NCBI GenBank assembly: GCA_040954595.2
Contig: CM082576.2
Location: 6,386,001-6,450,000, forward strand
Source of the DNA: Balanoglossus misakiensis
Taxonomy: Eukaryota; Hemichordata
Direction: 5' to 3'
DNA length: 64,000 bases
Below are positions 1 through 13,500 of the stretch, one piece after another. A program made the translations under genes and the position numbers. A model generated the notes under the pieces. It was not told the origin of the DNA. It saw nothing but the letters and a program-made list of their open reading frames with translations, and made no database searches. Positions within the stretch are counted from its first letter, which is position 1, and each line of letters begins with the position of its first letter.

Positions 1-1
1 A

Positions 2-82
2 GAAGCACATAACCAAGGTGCAGAGTGGATCTGGCAGCTCATGAAAAACAACCACCTGTCTTTTCTGACCTGCTTTTTTTAG
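2..82 (+). CDS. Partial 3' terminal exon of an upstream gene
   Basis: An open frame enters the window at base 2 and runs 26 codons to a TAG at 80-82. The residues (for example EWIWQLMKNNHLSFL) look like the amphipathic, tryptophan-rich end of a real protein rather than random translation. An AATAAA signal at 366-371 lies about 290 bases downstream, as expected for the 3' end of a plus-strand gene. Only the last residues are visible, so I cannot name the family. It could also be chance, because 26 codons is short. Confidence 0.4.
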   Translation, partial: EAHNQGAEWIWQLMKNNHLSFLTCFF

Positions 83-825
83 AATGTATGCTAAAATTAC
101 AGCTTGAAATTACATGGTAATTTACTCAAATTAAAGTGTAACAAACCATCTCTTTTTTTGATAAGTTACGCCTATTGGTGAATAATGGTCACAACAGAAG
201 TTCACTTTCTTTGTCATACAATATCTTATTTTTCTAAATGTACAATGAATGGAATAACTCGCTGATTATTTTTGTTTTGTAAACTGAATCAGGACACATG
301 CAACGTATTTGAGTACCAGTAATTATTATTTGTATCTTATCACCGAAAAATGGTGTTATTTTTATGAATAAACTTGCTGTGCTCTAGACTCGCTTTCGGG
401 CATAGTTTTTTAATCAAAACAGGTTACTGTGAGTGTTATGCATATACATGCTGGCCAATGCAATGTTTACGTTGACAGCGCCCCCTCTCGTTCAGACAGT
501 ATCATGCCAATTTAGACATTTTCTTCTTGAAAACCCATACAATTTTCAATGTCTAGATGCGCATTAGTGCATACGTGACGATGTTTTAAGGAGTAAACGA
601 TGCACTGTTGGATAGGGTTAGAAAACTTACACTAATGCTAAACCTGGGAAGGAACAAAATTCCCGGATGTATCGACCACGTGACAATACAGGAAAGTTAA
701 CCCCAGTTGACCTGAGAAATGCAAAGGCGGTTGAAAGAAGTTGATGCGATCGCTTGCGTCGTTTATAGTAAATCATAGACAGTACTTGTTGAAGGACGGG
801 TCGACGACAAACAAAACCACTGGAA
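83..825. other. Intergenic: 3' UTR then promoter region
   Basis: AT-rich sequence without a supported gene. The first 300 bases probably hold the 3' UTR of the upstream gene, with an AATAAA at 366-371. The last 200 bases should hold the promoter and 5' UTR of the next gene, whose ATG is at 826. No TATA box stands out. Confidence 0.5.
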
Positions 826-992
826 ATGGTAAGTTTTCTGCGGATTCCGAGCAGATGAGGCTGTAGGCGTGATCGGCCGATCTGTACAGTACAGTCGTCA
901 TTATGTGTTTGTAGCTGTGGTACTGGTCACTAATTGTGTTCTTATGTTTTATTTTACCTGTAATAAAATATTATTGTCAGGATTGTTCAATC

Positions 993-1080
<88 letters not shown>

Positions 1081-4000
1081 TGAAATAACACATGATTTAC
1101 AATTGTATGATTTCCAGGATTACCATTTATTCCATCCCTCACTGCCAGAGGAAATTCTGGCTGTCTTGTCCCAACTCGAACCTCTGGCAAAGGTCAGCTC
1201 TGAACTGAACCCAAACAGTGAAGATTTGAAGCAGTTACTTCAAAACCATGCTATGTAAGTTATTTTGTTCATCATTATACATGTATTACATGTATAATGT
1301 GCCTTGACTGGCTGATAGTCCCTCTTGCCCACCTTTTACAATTTAACGTATCTACATCACTGACTGTTTTTTTTTCTTTCGCCACATACATGTAGCTGCA
1401 TGTTACAACTATTGTTGGATGTAAATTATGAAGTCAATGTCAGTGATGATGCAAAGAAGGCAATGGAGAAATCGCTGAAATGGCTTCATGGAAGACTGCA
1501 GAACTTGGTCGGTGACGTATTCCAACAACTGTCTGGGATAGCTAAGGCACCTTGGACAGACCCAACCATAGTGAGAATTGTGAAGAATATGGAGGTTGCA
1601 TCCTCTGACAGTAAGTGATTATTAATCCACAGCCATTTTCCACACACACACTGCCAAGTTCCGAAGATTTTTTTCACTCACTCAAAGGCGAAATTTTATA
1701 AAAAAATCATAGCTCGAAAGTGGATTGAGCATGTAGAATATGGCCCCAAAACACACTGAAGATCGTTATATATGGGCAAGTGGGACAGCAGGTATGAATT
1801 TTGACAGTGCAGTTTGCTGAATGACATGCTAACATGTAGCAATACTTTGTCCATTTTACTTTGAATAGTTGATAAATGTCTTCGCAATGAGGGCCACAGA
1901 CTTTTACAGAGCAGAATCCAGGCACTCTATCAGTATGGATGCCATGAAGAAGCCGTCAATCTTGCCCTGTGCTGCTCAAACCATCCAGTATTTGGAGAAC
2001 AAAAGTGTTATTTGAAGACGGCTTTATGGTGTATGTGTAAGCAAAACTACTGGTATCTAGTTAAGGACCAGGTGAGTTTTCATGTCCTCCAATTTACTGA
2101 CTTTGCATTGACCTGTTCAAGACTATTTTTCACCTGCATTCTTGCTGAGTCTGTTTAAAACACTACAGAGCAATATTTGCAATTGTAACACACCTCATCC
2201 GCAGACTGTGTTCTCATTCCTCAATTGAAAGTCTTGGCCAAAGTATAACAGCACACATGCTGTGTACCGCGGTATGCATAGGAAAGTAAACTAAAATTTA
2301 CCTTAATCAACACTGTGTTTTCTCTCAATAGCTGAAGCGAATGTCATGCTGCAATGTCGTTGAAGTGATCAGAGAGTTTGAAAAAGAGGACCGCCAGTCT
2401 GCATTGAATATGGCAAGGCAGGGTTTGGTCCTGTATTGGTCGAGAGTGTCGCCATGCAGTTGTGGTCAGATTATTGCTGTTCTATGGATTCGCATGGAAA
2501 TGAAGGAATGTCAAAGTGACCAGGAACTGATCAGAAGAATTCTCATTCTCAAGAACATCTGTGCTGCCACCTCTGACAAGAACCTGTCTCACATCAGTGA
2601 CTTTGTGAAGGCGGTTGCTTCACAAGTATCCATAGAGGTAAATGTATATGTATGTGGAGTATATATATTTGTCTACAGTAGGGACTCAAACAAGGTTATT
2701 TGAAGAGGGGGTAGAACCAAACAGTTTAACAATTTGAGCGCAATATACTGGTTGGTAGTTGACTGTTGATATTACTCCACTTTGCAGGTTATCAAGCAGC
2801 TGGCACAACCTCTTTCGGAATTCTGTCTGTCGTCAATGAAGAGTGTGATAACAAGAGACAATTCGAGGGTCAAGATGAAGAAAAGAAGTGAAAACACCAA
2901 AGTTGTGTCTGCCTTACTCGTCCTGTTCAGGAGAATCGATTACCTTCTGTTTAGGGACACTGCACTGACCTATTTTGCCGTGAACCCCAACACACAAACG
3001 TACAAGTGGATGTGTGGCATCTTTACTAGTAAACCAGAGGAGTTTGGACTGTCGGCAGAGCCTGTCGTGTGGCCAGTGTTGGAAGACGTACACCGAGCCA
3101 ACATCGTTCAACGTTTGAAAATGCAGCGACCGAGTCCCATCAACGCCTACAGGAAATGGGAGGACATCGATGAAGATTGTAAGCAGTTGTTGTCACAGCG
3201 GAATGTGCCGATGCTTGGTGCGTGGAAAGTTCAAGCAAGAAAGAAGACAGTGTTTCGGAAGCGGAGACAAATCTTGATCAAGGCTACTGCCAAGCGGCAA
3301 CCTGCCAAGTTGTCAAGAGCCAAACAGACGGTGAACTCTGCGGTCAAAAAGCAAACTGCCACCTTGCCAGTGGAAAAGCCAGAGAGAATGATCACGCGCC
3401 TACAGTCCGCTACTCTCAGATCCAACAATGAGGATTTAACAAGTGGGTCTAGGATGGTGTTACCAATGACCCAGCCAAGATCTACACACCCCGAGTCTAA
3501 ATTGAAAACCAGCCTGAGTGGAAATAATGTCATCCAGAATGAGTCTTCGACAGCAGAAGCGCCAACTGGTCCTCACACAAGTCTTGTGCATGAAAAGATT
3601 TCTGCAGTGAGAAATCCTCAAGAATTCCCACATCCGTCACATCATTTGGGACGCCAAGTTGTCAGTGAAAGCGTGAAAGGTGCCACACAGCTTGGGGACA
3701 ACAAGGACCAGGCTGGATCTCAAGTAAAACTGACAAATATCCCCACAAGTAGATGCGTTCTCTCTAAAAGAACTCCTGAAAAGTCCACTCTGCAGCCAGC
3801 TGGGGACAATAAGGTCGCGCATCAATATACAACGGTATGCCACCCGGTCGAAATCTTCAGTATTTCATACTCAGCCAGCAAGGGTCAGTCTGATGTCATG
3901 ATTATTAAGCCGCAAATGCGTGGCAAAGTCCCTGTGGTCTTGCTTGAAAGAAGCAAAGACAAACGGCTGTGCACTGGTGGAGCAGATGGCCATGGCAGCG

Positions 4001-7000
4001 TCATGCTGCCCACTGGAGTCACTGGGAAAAGGAAAGCCGAGAATGAAATGGGCAGAAAACATCGCCAGGACGCCAACCCAACAAAAGATGCAAGCGAAAG
4101 TCTATCAGGTATGGTTCGTAGCAGAGATGCTGTTGGAAAGTGTACAGTCACGGATCAATCCCAGGACACCAGCGTAACAACAGATTGTAGTGGCAAAAGA
4201 CCGTCTGCTGCAGTTTGTCAGAAAGATGCAGGCCCGCATCTTCCTTCCAAAGGTAATCACATGTCAACAAACATCGGCAAAGTCAAAACAAAGATTTGGT
4301 CTCCTGTCAGTGTCCAACCAGTGACTTCTGCAGTTAATCCATCAGAGAATGAACATTTGCTTGGAACAGTGGGAGATATACCAACGGAGAATGTGGACAC
4401 CAGTCTGAGCAAGACAAATGTTGGGAACTGTGGTTCGACCGAGGACGGCGTCATGACCATTAGTTTGGCAGAAAACAAATCTGCTACCAGGGATTTGCCA
4501 AACAGTGATGCTGACATTAGCCGCTTAGCAGTCAGCCAAGTCCAACCAACACCAAAACTGAGTCCACTGAAGACAGGGCCAGGAGAGGTCATCAGAAGCA
4601 CTGATTCAGAAACGCGTGTTCAACCTGTCATTGAAAAAGTTGCCCAAATCCCAAAGTTCAGTGAAGCCACAATGCCAGAGTCCGTAGCTGACAAGTTCCT
4701 GGGGTCCACTGCGGATAGTAACAACCTTGAGTCCACTGTCGTCAAGACTACAAAGTCCTCCGACGTCAACATTTCAGGATCAGCTGATGAAACAAACTGG
4801 CCTTATTATAATAATACTGAGCGTGATAGCGTTATCCTTGTTGACAATACACCGATGGTATGTTATGATCAAAATTCCAACTGTACCTGCTATACGGACA
4901 ATTTTGACAAGGGTGTAGATTTACAGAAGGGCAGTACCCAGTCACAGTTGGCCAGGGACATAGACAGTCAGTGTGGTGATGAGTCTGCCATCCTGCAAAG
5001 ATGTCACGACGTTTCTGAAGATTATTTCAGTCTTTCACCAGTGTATCCGAATGGAGAAAACCAGTCTGGTATGGATGATGATATGTGGTTTGATGATGCT
5101 TTCGATAAACTTGATGTAACTCTGGCAAGTGATCAGACCAGCAAAATGATGGCCAGTTTGCTAGAAGAGCCAGAGAAAACGGCGAGTGAATACCTTTTAC
5201 CACAGGGCTCAACTTCGGATCAAAGCTTCCCTGAATCTGCAAGATCATGCTCCCCATTGGCAAATGCAGCTGAACCACACATTCTAGCGAGCTCACAATC
5301 GCAGCACCTTCCAAGTACGGTTGCTACGCCATGTTCGGCCACAGTAACATCTGCTGAGCTCAATTCAACGAATACCGCTGAACAAATTAGCATTGAGCCA
5401 AGTTCCTCCACTGCATGGTATGCAGAAGTGACCACACCAAACCTGTTGCAAACACAGATCCTTGACTCCATTGAAGACTCTTTGGAAATGACAAACGCAT
5501 TATCCAGGACTGGAATCGGTGAGTCTGAGGTCATGAGTCATTGTGAAGAGCCAGTTCTTAATGTCTCGACTGATTCCACAGATGTCGGTGAGCTTGTCAA
5601 CCTGGCACAAAGCGCTTCAGTAGTGGAAAAATTCCCTGAGACAACAGTAGCTGCAGGAGTAGATTGTGACCCCATAATACCGTCTGTCGCCGAAGAAAGT
5701 GACCAAACAGACATTGGCGATAAGTGTGCCAAAGTTGGATTCACAGACAACATAGATGACATTGCCATAGCAGTTGAAGTTTTGACAAGAGGCTTTTCTC
5801 TTCATCAAGGAGCACATGAAAATGAAAGTATAGAGGAATCAGCAGTAGGAATAACAGATAAGAACATGAACTATGCTGCCGACATCAACAGTTTCACTAA
5901 AGGTGATGAAACTCTAAAGTTACAGTGTGCAGAATGTGTTGGCAACGGTGAATTTGAACAGTCCCAAAGAACCATGGAGAGTGCAGGTACTGATTCTTCA
6001 GCAAGTGAAACAGGGGCCACTCTTGACCAAACAATGCTTGGATCGCAAGGTAGTAGAAAAGACATCAAAGACAGAGGTTTTGATGGCTCTGGGAAACTTG
6101 AAAGTAATGATGACAATGGTGGTGTCTGTGTCTGGCAGTCCTGCCCGTATACCCCAAGTGAAGATGAGCAGATTCAGCAGATGTCAGTCGAACCAGAGGT
6201 TGAAGTGAATACCGTGCACAGGATGCCGACACATACCGTGACTAAAGTTACAGAAAAGTCTTTGTCTGATCCACAGCTTGCGGTGGAAGAGATGGGTAGA
6301 CGTCATATAGTTAAACGAGCAATGACCGTTCGCAGAAGTCCAAGAAAACCACTCTCCCAGGACGTCCAAGACTTCACAACAAAACCTCAGTTGGTAATAC
6401 ATGATGCACCAACTGTCAAATCTGATGTGACGCGTTCATGGCAGTACATTATAACTGGGCCACGTGTGCAGCTTGTGGACTATAGACAAGCTGGAAGAGA
6501 TTGTCTAAAACTAGTTACAGGATGCTCTTTTCGTAAAGTGGAATCGCTTACTCAAGCTGAAAGAGCCAGTCTTATACCGGAAGAGGTGAATCAAAAATTG
6601 GACGAGTTTTCTGTCCAACCACAGTCGCAAGAAAATGCCAGTCACACTGAAATTGTACAAACAGTGGGTGACTCTTCTACCGTACCAGAACTGGTTGCAA
6701 GACGTGAAAAAGCTGGATGTCTTGAAATGAGGTATACTGTTGGAAATAAGTTTTCTGCGATACAGACCTGCACACAGGCAGGAAAAGGTGATTTCTCCGA
6801 GGTAAAACATCAAGAGAACGTCAGCTTACACCATGCAGTACTAAGTACACCAACAGATCAGAGAAATACTCTACAAAATGAGGGTAAAGTGGAAGCAACA
6901 AAGGAAAGTGACCCTTTGATGACAGAAGATGAACCTGAAGATTACCACTCAATCAAAAGACGTCTAAGAAATCACAGAAAGAATGTTTTCCAAGTTTTGG

Positions 7001-9396
7001 ACAAACCAGTCATTCAAGAATGTGTTGTTTCCTCAAGGAAAGAGAGTGTTGTGAATGCATTGGATACCCCATCAGATATTGACAGTACTAACAACGATGA
7101 CATTTCGCAAGCAAAATTGCAGCATGCACACAATAGAAAGACAGTTCCCCAAATATTGGATCCGGTGGCTAAAGGCAAATCTGCTATAAAAACTACACCC
7201 AGCAGTTATAGGATGCCCAGCAATGAGGAACCCAGGAAATCACAAGACACAGCTATGCGTAAATCCGAGGGAAACCCAGATATCTCAAATTGTGCAGAGT
7301 CCAAGACATTGCGACCTGAATGTTCAGAGAAAGTGGAAGACCTGAAGACAAAGGTGAACATACACCAATTGGCTGTAGACGCAGTGCCTTGTACAGTCAG
7401 TGAGGATGATACGGTTCTGGTATTGCCAGAAAAATGTTCGGAAGACTCAGACAACTTGGGCGAACAGAAAGTTGGAGAACTTTCCAAGAGTAAACAAGGG
7501 AACGTCGAGCGACACCAAGCACAGGAAACAGACTCCGGATCTATGCCCTGTGGTATGGAGTCTCCAATATCTCATCCAGAAGGGTTTGCAGACAAGGAGA
7601 AATTTGATGAAACCTATCAGGTAGATGAGCAAGGCCAATCTGTTTCATTGCACACTTTGCACAAAGAGGCTGTGTATGGTGAGCATGTGTCTTCAGAATC
7701 TACAGAAGAAAAGAAGGAAGTTAAAGAACCCGACCATTCAAAGCGTCTCATCCATGAAGTGGGGATAGATGCAGAGGCTAGCATTGAAGGATCACAGGCA
7801 GAGAGTGTAGATGGTAAGAAGAACCTTGGGGAAATCTCTGGGCCGTGTCATGACAGACTGGAAGGCACGGCACAAGCAACAGAGACAATTCCTTTGCATA
7901 GTAATGAGCTAGTTTCCAGGTTGCCACCAGAATGTTCAGATGAAAAGAGAACAGTTGAAGCAATGTGTGAAATGGCTGGTGTGGTCAACAAAGGGAGTGA
8001 GGCCACGAGTTCTGTCGCTGGTATGGTGTGCCGCAGTGATAGAATTAAAACCAAGCGAAAGAAGAGGACTAAAAAAAGATATGTTCTCTCAAGACCAAAG
8101 AAGAGAAAGCGGAAGAGCTTTCCACTGAAAGAGGAATGTGGGGAAGTCTCGAATTTGCCGTCAGAATGTTCAGAAGAAAAGAATGAAGATCGGGAATGCC
8201 ATGTTCCAGAATTCCTTCAGAAAGAGCCAAACAGATGTGAAGTACAGACATCAGGGGCAAAAAATGTACCAAACACCGAGGAGGTTAAGACATCGGCAAC
8301 AGAAAATATTGATGACAACAGGATAGAATATGCTGAAATCAAAACAGAAGGTACCAACATTTGCCAAGCACGGAAATCAGAGACATCACAAAGTCTAAGC
8401 AGTGGGGTTATTGCAATGAAGCCGGCATATGTTTCAGACGAAGTGTCCGAGTCAGAGCCAAGCCAAAACAGACTGTCGCAGCCACTGGAGGTAGAGGCGA
8501 AGGAACGTGTAATGATGGAGTCAGAATGTTCTGGCGATGGGAAGAAAATTGAAGAAGTATGCAAGATGGAGGATAAGCCTGTTGAGGAGAGTGTGGCAAG
8601 TCATGTCTCTGGTGGAATAGGATGTCAAATTGATGAATCGGACCAAATGCAGAGGACCAGAAAGAGACGCATAATCAACAGTGGAAATGAGAAAAGAGGG
8701 TCAAAGAGAGGAAAACTGGAAAGTGAGGACGGTGCAAGATTGCAGTTTGAATGTTCAGAAGAAAAGAAGGAAGTGGGAGAACCTACTGTTGGTGAATTAG
8801 AAGCCGTAGATAAGCGGCACTTTTCTGCTGAGGAAGGTGGAAGATTGGTGACAGACAGTTCAGATGGACACGATGTGAAGGAATTCTCCGGCAGCGAGTC
8901 TAAAAGCACCAAGGTATCACAAGGGAGGGGGGCAGAGTCAAAGCCAAGGCCTTGCAATGCAGATACCCCAAGACGTAGAAGCAAGAGGATACAGGCACTC
9001 CATGGAAATAACAATGAGACAGATGATAACACAGATGGCAAGTCTCTGATCGAAACTCACAAAGACGCTTCTGTGCAGTCGGTTGGGATTTCAAAGACTG
9101 TCAGTGAAGACGGATCTAAGAAATCAATACTGAGCTCAGCTGTGTCTGACCAACCGTGCAAGAATCTGTCACAACAGCTTCACACGCCATGTAATACAGC
9201 TTCTCTATGTGATGCGAAAGTTGCTGCTGATTTGGAAGGTCCAGTCTGTGTTTCAATATCAGAGGGAGTGAAATTGCTCCGGTCGAGAAGGGCAGAGGGC
9301 AGCAAAAGTAGAAAGGGCGACGAAGCAAAGAAGGAAAAGCCCAGGATGAAGTCAAATTTTACCAGTGACCACAGTTACTGTACTAAGCCAACTTAG
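826..9396 (+). CDS. Giant nuclear-type protein with ZNF292/RLF-like helical N-terminus
   Basis: Six exons join in phase: 826-828 (only the ATG), 1118-1254, 1396-1610, 1869-2071, 2332-2637 and 2788-9396, giving 2,490 residues. Each junction has GT and AG with pyrimidine tracts. The first 450 residues are helical and cysteine-rich; a stretch encoded at about 1905-2040 (LLQSRIQAL, then LALCCSNHPVFG) resembles the N-terminal helical region of the vertebrate ZNF292/RLF/ZNF654 zinc-finger proteins as I remember them. The remaining 2,000 residues, in one 6.6 kb exon, are low-complexity, Ser/Thr/Glu-rich and probably disordered. They contain degenerate ECSEEKKEV-type repeats (7310-8780), a strongly basic likely nuclear signal near 8040-8120 and a second basic patch near 8965-9000. 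I see no C2H2 finger. Function unknown. The 3' end may be wrong (see findings). An AATAAA lies at 9849-9854. Confidence 0.8.
993..1081. repeat. (GAT)n microsatellite
   Basis: About 29 near-perfect GAT units in intron 1 of the giant gene, ending 37 bases before exon 2. Any open frame through it is a translation of the repeat. Confidence 0.97.
7310..8780 (+). repeat. Degenerate intragenic protein repeat (ECSEEKKEV type)
   Basis: Within the giant exon a short motif recurs at irregular spacing: PECSEKVEDL (~7312), EKCSEDSDNLGEQ (~7430), ESTEEKKEVKEP (~7695), PECSDEKRTVEAM (~7925), SECSEEKNEDREC (~8160), SECSGDGKKIEEV (~8520) and FECSEEKKEVGEP (~8745). The DNA copies share TCAGAA/TGTTC cores. This looks like old tandem expansion followed by divergence. 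Confidence 0.75.
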
Positions 9397-10502
9397 AAAA
9401 CTGCAGCAGAAGACTGCATTATTTCATGAAGGACATTTTTACAACCTCATCAAACACCAGGGATTTGTCAAGCAGTAATGGGTTGCATGTTACCGCCAAC
9501 AAATTCCTCCTTTTCTCCAGAGATAGAGCCATGGAGTCTTCAGACTAGAGGCAATAATTGGTATATTCTTGTCTTATCGTTTGGCTTCAAACAATTTGAG
9601 ATTTCAAGTGTTTATGTACCTTCTGCTATTTGCAGTAATTTTGTGTGCTTTTCCTGTTTAATCCTTCAAGTTTTTTAGTTTCATAACGTGTACCAAGACA
9701 TCTGGTATCACCATTTAACAAGGGTTCATGGTGGCCCCATTGCTGTTGTTCTTGTTTATGTACTTGTTTGTAGTTTCTGTATGGTTGCTGTTTGAGCTCT
9801 CTAGTACTTCTGTTTTGCATGTGAAGAGTTTTCATAAAGATGTTATTTAATAAATTGTGCTTTCATGTTGTTTTCATGAACATATTAAGATGCATGATGC
9901 ATGGTCAACTTTTTTACCTAATTTAAACTGACTGACATAATATCAAAAAACGGGGTTTTTAACCCCAAAAACGCCACCATTTCCGGGGATCAATAACATA
10001 TGCAACTCAAACAAAAGTTCACAAACTCGGCTTCCAGAATATATATGGTTTATTGGTGTTTTAACGTTGTCTTTGATAAGAAATAGGCCTCTGAAAAAGT
10101 CTCGACGGTTTCATGTCATGCCACCTTAAACTCCGTACTTGTCATTCACTATGTGGTACCACAGCCAGAGGGACTGTGGTGGTACCCATAAGAAAAGTAC
10201 TTGACTGTAGACGAGTATGATTCAAATGTTTGGTCTCCTGTCTAAATCCGAAAGCAATCCATCTATTAGCTGACAAAATATGCAAAATCTCTGCATAATA
10301 TAAATATAATTGCTAAAAAGATAATCACCAGAGCATTGAACTAGGTCACTGGTCAACAGTGATGCAGTTCTTTTGACCTAAAATTCAAATTCGGTCGAAA
10401 AAGAATGCCCAGGTCGCTTAATTGAAGTAATCATGTCCAGTAATTCTATCCAGTCCGTATAAAGTAGAATATTTTCGTTTCTTATGATTCTTTCCCGCCG
10501 GC
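9397..10502. other. 3' UTR and convergent intergenic region
   Basis: Holds the 3' UTR of the plus-strand giant gene (AATAAA at 9849-9854) and probably that of the minus-strand CDADC1 gene (AATAAA on minus at 10049-10054). A 15-base hairpin sits at about 9952-9966, and a larger imperfect hairpin at 10135-10203. No additional gene is supported. Confidence 0.7.
9849..9854 (+). terminator. Poly(A) signal AATAAA
   Basis: Exact AATAAA about 450 bases after the stop of the plus-strand giant gene; the natural 3' end signal for that transcript. Confidence 0.7.
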
Positions 10503-13500
10503 TCATGCATCTGCTTGGTGTTCTTTCAGCTATTGAAAGAAAAACGCAAGGTTAATGTTGATGGCAATCTGAGTGTTTCAAACAACAGTATAATTTTTCA
10601 TTCATTCAAAATGCACCGTCCATTTCACCTGTCACGAAAGAAAGCATTCGAATGTTACATGTAGATTGGAATTGCTATTTACCACGTATGTCTGCAAACG
10701 TTTGGCTTCGTCACGGGCAAATTTCCCGTAGCCAAATGAACCACTTTTATCTTTTTTTGCACCTTTCCCATCTCCATCATCGACTGTAACCATGACGAAT
10801 TCCGTTCCGCTTTCAACGATGTTATGGTAGCAGTGGTTACATGGTGCCTTTGAAGTGAAAAGGGTGGTGTTTTCCGTTCCATGATCGATGCCAGGTTTAT
10901 TACTGTAAGAAAGTGTTTTCTTTCAAACAAACGAAAGTAACACACTGGTAATGAGCACAAAATAGTAAATACCGGTACATATATTTCCACTATGATATGC
11001 CTGGTATGCCTACAAATTTTCTCATAAATGTTTGTCTGTGGCAATTCACATATGGGAACTGCGTCACTAAACCGTGCACCGAAAGATTCAGTCATGTGCG
11101 GGTGCTCCAGCAATGCCTAGTCTCTGGAAAGGGTCCAAGGCGGCGAGCCGGAGCGCCCGCACACGACTGAATCTTTCAGTCTAACACTAAACCTAAACTA
11201 CTTGTAACCACAGACAAAGAGAAAAATAGACTAGCAACGCTATTGTCAAAAGGTGTGAAGTACATCTCCTAATCTCCCATCTGTGTTGTAACTTACCAAT
11301 AAGTAAGAGCATTAGTTTCAGCATGTATTACATATGGATATTTCACTTTCTCGGCGCTTGTTTCATCTCGGTGTTTGTAACCTGACATGTCAGAGTCATT
11401 GACTCCCCTTGGGTAACCGTTGTAACCGAATCCAATATAATCACCTTTGGGGTTCATCAAGACAGATCCAACACCAGTCGACGGATCACCTGTGGCAATA
11501 TTAAAGCAAGTCACTATTAGAGCAAAAAAAACAAGTCTTAACTTTTAAGGACAATTTTGGTACCAATATATGACAAAGAATACGCACCTGTATTAAAATT
11601 ACTACAATGAGTAATGAACCTGCTTGTGCTCACAAAGCCCCACAGTTGATACAGAAATAAGCAAACAGATCGACGTAAGTAGAAAGGAAATGAGAACTTA
11701 CGTGTGAACAAGAGGTATAAAACGAACAGGGGCTCGAAAGAGGTAGAATATTCTTGAGAATAAATACGATTACATACTAGTTCTTTTCCGAAGGATCTCT
11801 GTCATTGTAGCTCCATGGCGGCACAATTCATCGGTTTTCTCGTCGAACGGCAATTGTCTACGTCTAACACCGTCGCTAGATACCCATTGTGCAGTAAACT
11901 TCGAGTCAACTATCAAGTTTTCCAAGCACTCGATGATTGCATCATATCTTCGGTAGAATTCGTCTTCGAGTTCTGTTTCTGTGACTTTGCTGTGACGCAG
12001 GACCGCTTGGCGGGAAGCAACGTGCTCCCATCCAGGCTTCTTACTATCAGCGCCTTTGCGTACGTAATATGGCTCACCAAATTTGACTTTGAGATCCACG
12101 TGGTCAACATCTTGGACCTTTTGAGGATTTTCTCCAGGCTTTCCATTCGGGATATGGGGAATCCGCATTCGGATACTCATGTTGGATAACTTGAAAAAAT
12201 AGTCACAGATCTCCAAATCTTTTCCCGCTTTAACGGGACTTTCTTCAGGGTGGGCAGGAAAGTAGTAGACATCTTTCACGCCAGCTAGAATCGTGAAAAA
12301 TAAAATAGCGGATGTTAGGCAGCTCTCCACGTACCGAAAAATTGGGGTAGTCGTAATTTACTTTTTGGAGGGTGGGAGGGTGGTGAAGGGCCATATTTTT
12401 CAAATGTGTCCCTAGTGAAGGGCCATTATTACAGTTGGGTGTATAAAAAATCTAAGCGCTTGTCGGTATATTTTCTAGTCCCCTTCCCCATTTCTACCGC
12501 ATGGCTGCCAGAGTTAGAAAGAAACCAATAAAGGGGGGCAGACTCTGACACTAAAACGTTTACCTTGAATCATGTGCTTGGTGCAATCAGAACAAGGTTT
12601 ACGAGAAACAACGAGAGTACTTCCTGTCAAACGCCGGCCATATTTGAGGATGAGAGACATTACTGGATGGGAATATTCACGGCTGTAGTCTGAAGCAAAT
12701 AATATCCCATCAGCATCTGTTGCCACGACACCCATCTGAAAGGAAGGGGGAGGAAACGTTCACGTGTATATACCGTGAAATATTGCCAAATTATGAACTA
12801 ATACAATTCACTTGAGCGGAATTATCGAAAAGTAGATGGAAAGGACACTTGGGAAGATATGTGTTGACGCAATCATAAAAGTGTGACCCGATCGTGCTAT
12901 TTTAGATAAAGGTAAGAACGCAAAGCAGACATTTATGTAATATTTACTGAAAGTTCGCAGTTCTGCACACTTTCAAAGCAAATAATACATAATAGAGAGC
13001 TTTATCAGTGAGTAAACTAGTGAAGAACGCCAGCAGTACCGCTATAAGTGGCCGTGACTTATTTTTGACGAAGAAGTGGCGTTACCCCATGATATATAAA
13101 GAATGTGACAGTGATACTAATACCTAACCGCACTCTCGTTAAAAATCTTTCAAAATTATGACCACACGTACAATCTTAGGCTCATTATCCCCGTCTATTT
13201 CTGGTTCAACGGCACATTTTGGAACTTTGGCAAGGGGGTGGTTTTCCATCCACATGGCCATTAACATAGCTGTATCTATCAAACTGGGTCTTCGGGGCGA
13301 ATCATTTGGTGTGGACGCTTTCTCTTCCATTTTCGACGGTCTCTGTTGTCTTCGGATTCCTGTGGGTGCACATGAAACAGCCATGAGGCTATAAAATACG
13401 TTCTCGCTTAGGTTACCTGGAAAATCTTGTCGTTCTTCCTGGAAGTCAATGACTGACTGACTGACTGACTGACTGACTGACTGACTGACTGACTGAATGA

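Noticed and set aside
987-1190. Minus-strand open frame rich in isoleucine
   Set aside because: It is the translation of the (GAT)n microsatellite.
11815-12189. Plus-strand 124-codon frame
   Set aside because: Antisense of CDADC1 exon 4, which is supported by motifs and phase.
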